Source: JBJKRF01 sp046704785 (GTDB lineage: Bacteria; Chloroflexota; Anaerolineae; Anaerolineales; Villigracilaceae). From it: a stretch of 56,710 nucleotides of DNA. A program made the translations under genes and the position numbers. The DNA is taken from contig JBJKRF010000021.1 in NCBI GenBank assembly GCA_046704785.1, positions 1 to 56,710 on the forward strand, read 5' to 3'. Below are positions 1 to 6,552 of the stretch, piece by piece. Every line of letters begins with the position of its first letter. The stretch's first letter is position 1. The notes beneath the pieces are model-generated. The model was not told the DNA's origin. It ran no database searches and was given only the letters and a program-made list of their open reading frames with translations.

Positions 1-77
1 GGGCTTCGCGCCGCACACACCCCAATCTATTCAGCACCACGGAAAATCCTAGAGAATCAAGCTTCTTGCAGCGACAA

Positions 78-120
78 ACAAGATTGACAAGGGAATGTAG
101 CGCTCCTCTGTCAATCTTGT
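78..120 (-). terminator. Hairpin terminator after the OsmC-like gene
   Basis: A perfect 12-bp inverted repeat, ACAAGATTGACA at 78-89 and TGTCAATCTTGT at 109-120, encloses a 19-nt loop. Read on the minus strand it lies just downstream of the OsmC-like gene and is followed by a T-rich run (TTGTTTGTCG), so it is best read as that gene's terminator. Confidence 0.6.
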
Positions 121-153
121 ACTGCGTTACGCTTCGGAACAAGATAATCTCAG

Positions 154-546
154 CTAAACAGCCAGCACTTCTTTGGTGATGATATTGAACGCTGGCGGAT
201 GCTCGAGGTGCTTCTTGACTGCGCACAGTTCAGCGGAACGGATCAAGGCATCGTGATATTTTGCAGGGAAACTCGGCGGCACCTGGATTTCCAGATCGAT
301 CCGGTCGACCATGCCGGTCAAAGGGTTGCTATGGACGCGTTCCAGGATTTGGACGCCATCGGTAGATAATCCACGCTGCTGGCAAAATCCAAGCACATAG
401 ATACCGGCGCAGGTGCCAATCGCCGAAAGGAAGACGGCAAAAGGCGTAGGGGCGCTGCCGCTCGGCGGCTGGTCTGTCTTGACAGTATAAGGGCCAAAGT
501 GGGCGTCGACACGTGCGCCGCCGGGGAAGTCGATCAACAGTTCCAT
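154..546 (-). CDS. OsmC/Ohr-family protein
   Basis: A 130-residue protein of the OsmC/Ohr superfamily, whose members are cytosolic thiol peroxidases that reduce organic hydroperoxides. The two family cysteines are present: Cys46 in SAIGTCAGIY and Cys108 in the pattern CAVKKHLEH. The N-terminal G(P)YTVKTDQP stretch followed by SGSAPTPFAVFLSA is also typical. The length is on the short side but within the OsmC range. An AAGGAG ribosome binding site lies 9 nt upstream of the ATG at 546. It is a single gene with its own terminator. The substrate is unknown. Some short OsmC-like proteins act in other thiol chemistry, so the peroxidase role is inferred from the family. Confidence 0.85.
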   Translation of the reverse strand: MELLIDFPGGARVDAHFGPYTVKTDQPPSGSAPTPFAVFLSAIGTCAGIYVLGFCQQRGLSTDGVQILERVHSNPLTGMVDRIDLEIQVPPSFPAKYHDALIRSAELCAVKKHLEHPPAFNIITKEVLAV

Positions 547-829
547 CAGTCTATGCTCCTTAATTCTCTAATTCATTGGGAACAGCAACGCGTAAGAGCC
601 GTCCCTGTGATTACTATTCCCTTAGATGAATCAAGCTATGAAAAGTTGCACTTTCTGCAGGCGCACTCCAAAGAAAGTTTGTTTACCGAAAGTTAACAAC
701 AATTTTCCTCCACCGTCATTAAAATGAAACCTGGTCTTTGGCAATCGACAGATGACCGATTGGTGGGATGTGGGCAGCGCTTCGCGTTGCTTTCATCCCC
801 AAGAAACTCATAAGGATATGGAGACAACG

Positions 830-1249
830 ATGTCACGAAAAGAAGTTCTTTTCCTGTGTACGGGGAATTCCTGCCGCTCACAGATGGCCGAGGCCATCGT
901 CAATGCGCGCCTGGGCGACGCCTGGGAGGCCGTCAGCGCTGGAACGAAGCCAGCCGGATACGTCCACCCCAAGGCGTTGACCGTGCTGCACGAAATTGGG
1001 ATTCAGCACACGGGACGTTCGAAGGGGGCCGACGAATTTCGGAACGTCGACTTCGACCTGGTCGTCACAGTCTGCGATTCGGCGGCGGAGGAGTGCCCCG
1101 TCTGGCTGGGAAAAGGAAAACGGGAACATCACAGCTTTCCCGACCCGGCCAAAGCACAAGGCACCGACGAGCAAGTCCTGGCAGCATTCCGCCGCGTGCG
1201 CGACGACATTGCACGTGAAATTCCGGCGTTGCTGGCACATTACGCCTGA
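830..1249 (+). CDS. arsC: Arsenate reductase, thioredoxin-coupled type
   Basis: A 139-residue protein of the low-molecular-weight phosphatase fold that reduces arsenate to arsenite in the cytosol. The phosphate loop is CTGNSCR (Cys10 to Arg16). The redox pair Cys82 and Cys89 lies in VCDSAAEEC, and the general acid Asp105 in FPDP. These positions match those of the thioredoxin-linked Staphylococcus pI258 enzyme (Cys10, Cys82, Cys89), which argues for arsenate reductase rather than tyrosine phosphatase. The ATG at 830 is chosen because GGAGA lies 5 nt upstream and the protein then begins directly with the first beta strand; the frame is open further upstream. No arsR or arsB is adjacent. The 547-829 spacer shows no clear operator. 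Confidence 0.9.
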   Translation: MSRKEVLFLCTGNSCRSQMAEAIVNARLGDAWEAVSAGTKPAGYVHPKALTVLHEIGIQHTGRSKGADEFRNVDFDLVVTVCDSAAEECPVWLGKGKREHHSFPDPAKAQGTDEQVLAAFRRVRDDIAREIPALLAHYA

Positions 1250-1310
1250 ACTGGTACTTATAGGCTGCGCAAACACCCACAAATCGCGTTTATTTCGCAA
1301 GCTGAGACGG

Positions 1311-1316
1311 TATAAT
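1311..1316 (+). promoter_or_regulatory. Probable -10 box (TATAAT)
   Basis: A perfect TATAAT hexamer lies 18 nt before the ATG at 1334 and just upstream of GGAGG. The -35 region (around 1288-1294, TTTATT-like) is weak. It would start a very short leader for the DUF1232 gene. Confidence 0.4.
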
Positions 1317-1333
1317 CAAGGTTGGAGGTATTG

Positions 1334-1717
1334 ATGCAAAAGAAACCTTCCCGCAATATCGTCCCTTCGCAAGGCGGCATGTTGCAAGACCTGGTCTTGC
1401 GGCTGAAACTGATTTTCCGCCTGATCCTCGACAAGCGCGTCAGCCCGTGGCTCAAAATCATCCCCATTTTCGCGCTGATTTACTGGATTTCACCGGTCGA
1501 TCTCATTATGGGCATTCCCGGCCTTGATGCAGTGGATGATATTGCCGTGCTGTGGTTCGGCCAATACCTGTTCATCGAACTTTGCCCGTCAGATGTGGTG
1601 CGCGAACACATGCAGCAACTCAGCAGTAACAATACGATCGTCGAAGAAGAGCGCCAAAAAGCGGCTGAAGACGACGTGGTGGACGGCGAAGCGACCGACC
1701 TGCCCGACTCAAAATAG
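1334..1717 (+). CDS. DUF1232 (YkvA-like) membrane protein
   Basis: A 127-residue protein with the DUF1232 core, including the hallmark stretch WLKIIPIFALIYWISPVDLI around residues 40-60, followed by G(I)PGLDAVDDIAVL. The hydrophobic hairpin suggests one or two membrane segments. The C-terminus is acidic and probably disordered (VEEERQKAAEDDVVDGEA). The ATG at 1334 follows GGAGG at a 5-nt spacing; a TTG four codons upstream overlaps that ribosome binding site and is rejected. Family function is unknown. The next gene starts 9 nt downstream, so the two may be co-transcribed. Confidence 0.75.
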   Translation: MQKKPSRNIVPSQGGMLQDLVLRLKLIFRLILDKRVSPWLKIIPIFALIYWISPVDLIMGIPGLDAVDDIAVLWFGQYLFIELCPSDVVREHMQQLSSNNTIVEEERQKAAEDDVVDGEATDLPDSK

Positions 1718-1725
1718 GAAGGCGC

Positions 1726-3006
1726 ATGACCCCCCGCCCACTTTTTACCGGCGTCCTGGCTTTGATCCTGTTCCTGGCCGGATGCAACACCCCGGCCACG
1801 CCGACCGCCACTTTGCCCGCGCCCGAGGTGACCATCGCCCCGGCGACGGCTACCCTCGTTCCCCCTTCCACCTCCACATCTTCCCCCACCGATACACCGA
1901 CGCCCAGCGCCACGACTGCCTCCGCTTCGGTCTCCAGTTTCCCCAACCCGCAAAATTACACCTGGACGCCCGTGATCCGCGGCCTGCAGCACCCAACCGA
2001 CATTAAGTACGCGCCGGATGGCTCTGGACGGTTATTCCTGCTTGAGCAAGTAGGACGCATTCGTATCTTCCAAAATGGACAACTGCTGGCCCGCCCTTTC
2101 CTCGATATCAGCGATCGCGTGGGCAGCGACAGCACCGAACGCGGCCTGCTGGGTTTGGCCTTCCATCCCAACTACCGGCAAAACGGCTATTTCTACGTCA
2201 ATTACACCGACGTCAACGGCAATACCGTGATCGCCCGTTTCCAGGTCACGTCCGACCCCAATGTAGCCGATCCGGCCAGCGAGAAGAAACTGCTGGGCAT
2301 TCAACAACCATACGCCAACCATAACGGCGGCTCCATGACCTTCGGCCCGGACGGCTATCTCTACATGGGCTTCGGCGATGGCGGCTCACAGGGCGACCCG
2401 CTGAACAACGGCCAATCGCTCAACACTTTCCTGGCAAAGATTCTGCGCATCGACGTGGACCATGGCGACCCATACGCCATTCCACCAGACAACCCTTTCG
2501 CCAACGGCGGCGGCAAGCCCGAAATCTGGGCCTTCGGCCTGCGCAATCCATGGCGCATCTCCTTCGACCGCGCCACCGGCGACCTGTACATTGGGGATGT
2601 GGGCCAGAGCGCCTGGGAAGAAGTGGACTACGTCCCCGCCGGGACGCCCGGCGGCCTGAACTTCGGCTGGAGCTATTATGAGGCCACCCATCCCTATAAA
2701 GGACACCTGCCCGCCAATTTAAAGGTGGTCATGCCGGTGGCCGAATACAGCCACCAGTACGGCTGCGCCATCACCGGCGGATACGTCTATCGCGGCGCTG
2801 TGCTGCCGGCCTGGCGCGGTATCTATTTCTATAGCGATTACTGCACCGGCTTCGTTTGGGGCCTGCTCAAAACGGCCGATGGCTGGCAGTCGAAAACCCT
2901 CTTCCAGACCGGATTCAATGTCACCACTTTCGGCGAGGACGAGGCTGGCGAGCTTTATCTGAACAACTACGACACCGGCACGATCTATCGATTATCACAA
3001 CGCTGA
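1726..3006 (+). CDS. PQQ-type sugar dehydrogenase-like lipoprotein
   Basis: A 426-residue secreted protein of the glucose/sorbosone dehydrogenase (GSDH) family, a six-bladed beta-propeller that usually binds PQQ and calcium and oxidises aldoses. The N-terminus is a lipoprotein signal ending in FLAGC (Cys about residue 22). A Thr/Pro-rich linker follows to about residue 65. Propeller motifs include HPNYRQNGYFYVNYTD, HNGGSMTFGPDGYLY, GFGDGGSQGDP, EIWAFGLRNPWRISFD and GDVGQSAWEEVDYV. It starts 9 nt after the DUF1232 gene with GGAAGG upstream. The specific sugar is not predictable. Related propellers include hedgehog-interacting-type proteins without enzymatic activity. Confidence 0.85.
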   Translation: MTPRPLFTGVLALILFLAGCNTPATPTATLPAPEVTIAPATATLVPPSTSTSSPTDTPTPSATTASASVSSFPNPQNYTWTPVIRGLQHPTDIKYAPDGSGRLFLLEQVGRIRIFQNGQLLARPFLDISDRVGSDSTERGLLGLAFHPNYRQNGYFYVNYTDVNGNTVIARFQVTSDPNVADPASEKKLLGIQQPYANHNGGSMTFGPDGYLYMGFGDGGSQGDPLNNGQSLNTFLAKILRIDVDHGDPYAIPPDNPFANGGGKPEIWAFGLRNPWRISFDRATGDLYIGDVGQSAWEEVDYVPAGTPGGLNFGWSYYEATHPYKGHLPANLKVVMPVAEYSHQYGCAITGGYVYRGAVLPAWRGIYFYSDYCTGFVWGLLKTADGWQSKTLFQTGFNVTTFGEDEAGELYLNNYDTGTIYRLSQR

Positions 3007-3067
3007 TTTTCTGGCTCTCTGGTTTCCGCGGGGGAAATTTTAGTTCTTGGGTAACATCTCAATGAAC

Positions 3068-3100
3068 AAAAGGAACGGGGGCTGTTCCCCAGCCTTTTTT
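3068..3100 (+). terminator. Rho-independent terminator
   Basis: AAAAGG-AAC-GGGG, a short loop, then CCCC-AG-CCTTTTTT: a stem with a GC core flanked by A/T arms and a T6 run. It lies about 60 nt after the sugar dehydrogenase-like gene. Confidence 0.75.
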
Positions 3101-3225
3101 GTCACACGATGAATAAGGTAAACGTCGTCCGAATACTGCACATTGTCACCCCATTTTATGACGCCTGTCACTGGCAGGTTAATTGAAGCTGCCGTACACT
3201 AGTTAACGTAATCCGGAGGTGAACG

Positions 3226-3441
3226 ATGGCAGAAAAAGCTTGGGAAGTGACGAAAGTTCGTTATTGCGACCACGTCAGTCACGAGGTTGCCTTCGAGAGC
3301 GAAGTCGTTTATCCAATCGACCTGCTCCCAGATCCGCCTCGCGTCATCGCCCGTCGGTGCTCCAACGCCAGGGAATGCAACCTGTTCGACAAGCCGGTTT
3401 GCATCTGGTGCGGCACCAACCCGAATTACGAACCCATCTAA
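3226..3441 (+). CDS. Small Cys-rich protein of unknown function
   Basis: A 71-residue protein with six cysteines. They are spaced C-D-H early (about residue 19), then C-x5-C (CSNAREC) and C-x2-C (CIWC) near the C-terminus. The last two pairs look like a small metal-binding knuckle, possibly zinc. A strong ribosome binding site (CGGAGGTGAA) precedes the ATG by the usual distance, and a rho-independent terminator follows 5 nt after the stop codon, so it is a compact single-gene unit. I do not recognise the family. Independent expression signals on both sides make it a real gene rather than a chance reading frame. Confidence 0.7.
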   Translation: MAEKAWEVTKVRYCDHVSHEVAFESEVVYPIDLLPDPPRVIARRCSNARECNLFDKPVCIWCGTNPNYEPI

Positions 3442-3446
3442 AAAAC

Positions 3447-3480
3447 CGGGTGGTTTTTTCCTCCTACCACCCGATTTTTT
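3447..3480 (+). terminator. Rho-independent terminator
   Basis: CGGGTGG at 3447-3453 pairs perfectly with CCACCCG at 3467-3473 and is followed by ATTTTTT. It terminates the small Cys-rich gene. Confidence 0.85.
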
Positions 3481-3563
3481 CAAAAACTCTCTCCTCCCTC
3501 TGAGTTGGTCTGGCTATCCCGCGACGCGTTCGCGGGATGTGCCGTTAAAAACGAACGATGCGG

Positions 3564-4535
3564 CTACAGCGGGATTTGCTCGCCGCTATGTGTGCTACTG
3601 TATCCCGGCAGGTTGCCGACTTCCTTACGGAAAGCTGCACTGTGCAGCCGTTCCAGCAGCGGCGCGAGTCTGCTTTCCTGTTCGCGCGGGACGACCAGAT
3701 CGTAACGTTCGTTGAAAAGGGGGACAAAACCCAGGCCCTGATCGTGGGCCGCGGCCTGGATTCCCAGGCTAACGTCGACTGTGCCCGTTTGGATGGCGTG
3801 AGCTGCCTCCCCGTGGGTGTGTACGTAGCGCTCGTAGCCCGGAATCGCGCTGACGGGGAGGCCCTGGCGGGCGAGTTCCCGGTCCAGCCATAAGCGCGTC
3901 CCGGAGCCGGGGTCCCGATTGAGGAAGGTGACTTCCTCACGAGTCAGGTCCGCGAGTGTACGAATGCCTTTGGGGTTGCCCGCTGCGACCATCAAGCCTT
4001 GCGTACGCTCGGCCAACGTCAACAATGAAACGGGCCGGTCGGGAAACAGATGCCGGACAAAAGGCGCATTGTATTCACCGTTGGCGTCGAGCAGATGCGC
4101 ACCGGCCAGGTTGCACAATCCCTCGCGCAGGTGCATCAGGCCATCGAGTGAACTATCCGCCAGGACAAATGCGTCGAAAGGCCCGTGAAAGCCTGTCGCC
4201 AGTTGGCGCAAGGCCAGGTCGTTGCTGGCGAGCACCACAAACGGCCCCTTACGATACGGCAGAATCAATTCCCGCAGCAGGAAAGCCTGCGCGCGGGCGC
4301 GATAGTACTTCTCCGTGACGATGCCGCTGGTGCGCACCTCGGCGATCTCGACCAACCCGGCCGATTCCAGCGCCTTGATGTGATGCCGCACCCAGGCTGG
4401 CGACTGGCCCAGAGCGTTTCCGATCTGGCTGAGGGTGGCCGGGACCGCCATCAAACGGCGTAGAATCGTCAGGCGCCGCCCGTCGGCCAATAACTTGATC
4501 TGCTCGAAAGCATGTAAAGTCTCGATGGAATTCAT
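3564..4535 (-). CDS. HTH plus PBP-like substrate-binding regulator
   Basis: A 323-residue probable transcription factor. Residues ~10-75 form an ArsR-like winged helix (LADGRRLTILRRLM, then LSQIGNALGQSPAWVRHHIKALESAGLVE). The remaining two thirds resemble the PBP-like domain found in ModE- and MerR-linked regulators, with landmarks VLASNDLALRQLA, GLMVAAGNPKGI, FLNRDPGSGTRLWLD and HGEAAHAIQTGTVDVSLGIQ. That domain is related to periplasmic molybdate/tungstate-binding proteins, so an oxyanion ligand is plausible but not shown. The ATG at 4535 is chosen because the 17 residues from an upstream ATG do not look coding. It is divergent from the SAM-riboswitch transcript; its own target is unknown. 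Confidence 0.75.
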   Translation of the reverse strand: MNSIETLHAFEQIKLLADGRRLTILRRLMAVPATLSQIGNALGQSPAWVRHHIKALESAGLVEIAEVRTSGIVTEKYYRARAQAFLLRELILPYRKGPFVVLASNDLALRQLATGFHGPFDAFVLADSSLDGLMHLREGLCNLAGAHLLDANGEYNAPFVRHLFPDRPVSLLTLAERTQGLMVAAGNPKGIRTLADLTREEVTFLNRDPGSGTRLWLDRELARQGLPVSAIPGYERYVHTHGEAAHAIQTGTVDVSLGIQAAAHDQGLGFVPLFNERYDLVVPREQESRLAPLLERLHSAAFRKEVGNLPGYSSTHSGEQIPL

Positions 4536-4645
4536 TGCGCACTCGTTAAGGGAAAACTTAATCAGAGAGAGTCTAGCATGGCACACTGTTTTCCGTCAAG
4601 GTGGGCTGAGTTTTTGGAACTTTCTGTCGCATCATAATTTGTTAA

Positions 4646-4674
4646 TTGACAAGCATCCCCGCCCGTGATATAAC
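4646..4674 (+). promoter_or_regulatory. Sigma-70-type promoter of the SAM-riboswitch transcript
   Basis: TTGACA at 4646-4651, a 17-nt spacer, then TATAAC at 4669-4674. The predicted start near 4681 is about 26 nt upstream of the aptamer's first P1 base. Confidence 0.8.
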
Positions 4675-4706
4675 CGCCCCAACAACTGAAAAGGGCACAA
4701 TGCCCA

Positions 4707-4801
4707 CTCATCCAGAGAGGCGGAGGGACCGGCCCTGCGAAACCTCGGCAACCTTGTCAGGCAAGGTGCCAACTCCGGCAGACAAGTGTCTGGTAGATGA
4801 G
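4707..4801 (+). promoter_or_regulatory. SAM-I (S-box) riboswitch aptamer
   Basis: The S-box consensus blocks occur in order: AGAG-x-GG, GAGGGAC-x-GGCCC, GAAACC, CGGCAACC, and GGTGCCAACTCC. P1 is a perfect 6-bp pair, CTCATC at 4707-4712 with GATGAG at 4796-4801. P2 can form with GAGG at 4717-4720 and CCTC at 4743-4746. A last hairpin is CAGACA/TGTCTG. SAM-I aptamers bind S-adenosylmethionine and normally turn off methionine and SAM genes when SAM is abundant. The downstream gene set ends in metH, which fits that role, although three other genes come first. Confidence 0.93.
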
Positions 4802-4820
4802 GATGACGATTTAACAAGGT

Positions 4821-4855
4821 CGCCTCTCTAGGAAGAGAGGCGTTTTCGTTCTTTT
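4821..4855 (+). terminator. Expression-platform terminator of the SAM riboswitch
   Basis: CGCCTCTCT at 4821-4829 pairs perfectly with AGAGAGGCG at 4834-4842 across a 4-nt loop, followed by TTTTCGTTCTTTT. AGAGAGGCG also occurs inside the aptamer at 4714-4722. The 5' arm could therefore pair there instead, giving an antiterminated state. Confidence 0.88.
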
Positions 4856-4905
4856 GGAGAATGACGATCAGGATTTCAGCACGGGATTATGGAGCAGAAA
4901 ACAAG

Positions 4906-5337
4906 ATGTCTGTTGAAGACACGCTCGGTATTCAAATTTTGCTGACCCATTTTGCCAACAGTTTCGATCTGCAAGACTGGGATGGCTTGCAAACCTGCCT
5001 GATGGATCAGCTTTATACCGACTACTCCGACTTGCGCGGCACCCCGCCCCAAACAGTGCGAGCGACAGAGTATGTGCAGGCTCGCCGGGTAGCGCTAGAA
5101 AATTTGAAGACCCACCATCTGGGCAGCAATATCAAGGTCCAAGCCATCGACCTGCTCAACGCCGTCTGCCGCGTTTCGATGGTCATCTGGCGCAAAGCCG
5201 GCGGCGAAGCTTTTACCACGCATTGTCTCTACACATTCAAGGTAGCGAAAATTGGGCCCACTTGGAAAATCAGCGCCATTACCCAGAAAGTCCCGTGGAA
5301 CGAAGGGCAGTCATCCATCCATTCAGGTGTGAAATGA
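4906..5337 (+). CDS. SnoaL-like (NTF2-fold) protein
   Basis: A 143-residue protein of the SnoaL-like/nuclear transport factor 2 superfamily, small cone-shaped domains that serve as isomerases, dehydratases or binding domains. The start is placed at 4906, where GGAG lies 11 nt upstream. An in-frame ATG at 4861 abuts GGAGA with no spacing and adds an unconvincing N-terminus. Family features are the N-terminal helix (LLTHFANSFDLQDWDGLQTCL) and later strands (RVSMVIWRK, FTTHCLYTFKVAKIGPTWKISAI). It is the first gene after the SAM riboswitch terminator and overlaps the next gene by 4 nt (ATGA). The catalytic role is unknown. Confidence 0.75.
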   Translation: MSVEDTLGIQILLTHFANSFDLQDWDGLQTCLMDQLYTDYSDLRGTPPQTVRATEYVQARRVALENLKTHHLGSNIKVQAIDLLNAVCRVSMVIWRKAGGEAFTTHCLYTFKVAKIGPTWKISAITQKVPWNEGQSSIHSGVK

Positions 5338-5768
5338 AATGTCCCGACTGTGGCGCGCCCGATAGCGCCTGCGAAGCACGTTACCACGAATGCCTCTTCA
5401 AAGAATTCAGTGACCCGGCCTATGGCGCGGTGCATAACCTGACCGTTTCCGCCTATATGCTCCAGCACTCCAGCAAGCTGACGAAAGCAGGCTGGTTGTA
5501 CGAACGTCAATTATTGCTGGAATTCCTGGTCGAGAACAAATCGCCCGCTTTCATCCGCCAGCAGAACCATGACTTGGTCGACAGCGGCAAACGCAAGTTC
5601 AAGATCAAGTCGAAGACCGGCCAGCCTGTCATCGCCAAAACGACCTGGACGAAGACGATCCTGGATTTGCGTACGGAGAATGCCAAAGTCTACTGCGCAG
5701 ATGTGAACGCCTGGGCCAGGTCTGCATTAGCAGAAGCTGAATTATTTGAAGGTGACATAAATGAATAA
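5334..5768 (+). CDS. DUF5946-like protein
   Basis: A 144-residue protein. Its N-terminus has CPDCG, then Cys at about residue 13 and the stretch YHECLFKEFSDPAYGAVHNL followed by TVSAYMLQH. This matches my recollection of the DUF5946 family (cysteine-rich start, short acidic helix, AVH-LTV-AYMLQH core). Function is unknown. The CxxC plus conserved His suggests metal binding, but this is inference. The ATG at 5334 overlaps the stop codon of the SnoaL-like gene (ATGA), implying translational coupling and a shared role. An upstream extension to 5223 would overlap the previous gene heavily and is rejected. It overlaps the next gene by 8 nt. Confidence 0.7.
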   Translation: MKCPDCGAPDSACEARYHECLFKEFSDPAYGAVHNLTVSAYMLQHSSKLTKAGWLYERQLLLEFLVENKSPAFIRQQNHDLVDSGKRKFKIKSKTGQPVIAKTTWTKTILDLRTENAKVYCADVNAWARSALAEAELFEGDINE

Positions 5769-6489
5769 TTCAAAATTTAGTCCTCCAAAACCAACAACTG
5801 GTGATACTGCTCATCGAGTGGTAAAGAGTTTAATTTCTCCAATTCAAGGAGCAACCGAACTTTTTGAGCAATTTGTCTCTCCGCCATTGGATAAGAGATT
5901 GGATCGGTGGCGAGAGTATGTTGGAGAAGCGCTCTATATGCTTGAGCATAGTCTGGGATTTAATCTTGAAAAGCTACAATCAAATGAAAAGTTTATAACG
6001 GTGGTTACGCAGACGACCAGAGTAGCGATCCAAAATCACCAAAAAGAGAAATTAACAGCTTTGCGAAACACAATCATTAATTCGGCTTTACATAAAGATA
6101 TTGCTGACGATTTACAGCTAATATTTATTAGATTTATTGATGAGTTAACACCATCGCACCTTCTTTTATTGAAATTCTTTGTTGAATTTGAGAGTGAACT
6201 AATAAAACTAAGATCGTATTCTGATTTATTAAAATTTGTCAATTCTCATTTTGAGCATTCAAATGATTTAGCACGCGACGAGTTTTTGATGTTGATAGGC
6301 GATTTAAGTACTCGTGGTCTTATTCGAGTAAGCCAAGATATAGATGATTTTGATGATATTTATAAAGCATCTTTATTTCTTCTTCATAAAACTAACGATA
6401 CCTTGCCGCGATTCCTGGTTACCAAAATTGCGAAAGATTTCATCGATTTTATATCGAATAAAGAATTCTCAATAGCAACAGATGTATGA
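5761..6489 (+). CDS. AT-rich gene of unknown function
   Basis: A 242-residue, mostly helical soluble protein without signal peptide or membrane segment. The core PPLDKRLDRWREYVGEALYM, then NEKFITVVTQTTRVAIQNH, LRNTIINSAL and QLIFIRFIDELTPSHLLLL resembles a widespread uncharacterised bacterial family as I remember it, loosely reminiscent of the Abi-alpha/DUF4393 group. That link is not verified. The C-terminal part (FLMLIGDLSTRGLIRVSQDI) could be a small winged helix. Codon use is strikingly AT-rich compared with both neighbours, which suggests recent acquisition. It overlaps the DUF5946-like gene by 8 nt and ends 63 nt before metH. Confidence 0.7.
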   Translation: MNNSKFSPPKPTTGDTAHRVVKSLISPIQGATELFEQFVSPPLDKRLDRWREYVGEALYMLEHSLGFNLEKLQSNEKFITVVTQTTRVAIQNHQKEKLTALRNTIINSALHKDIADDLQLIFIRFIDELTPSHLLLLKFFVEFESELIKLRSYSDLLKFVNSHFEHSNDLARDEFLMLIGDLSTRGLIRVSQDIDDFDDIYKASLFLLHKTNDTLPRFLVTKIAKDFIDFISNKEFSIATDV

Positions 6490-6552
6490 TTTTTGTTGCA
6501 TTATTTTAGGGTAGGTTCTTAAAAATTTAATGCGATAAATATTGGAGACATT

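Noticed and set aside
499..696. Plus-strand frame upstream of arsC
   Set aside because: It overlaps the OsmC-like start and its ribosome binding site and has no coding character.
4861..4905. ATG at 4861 as start of the SnoaL-like gene
   Set aside because: GGAGA abuts the ATG with no spacer and the extra 15 residues do not match the family; ATG 4906 has GGAG at workable spacing.
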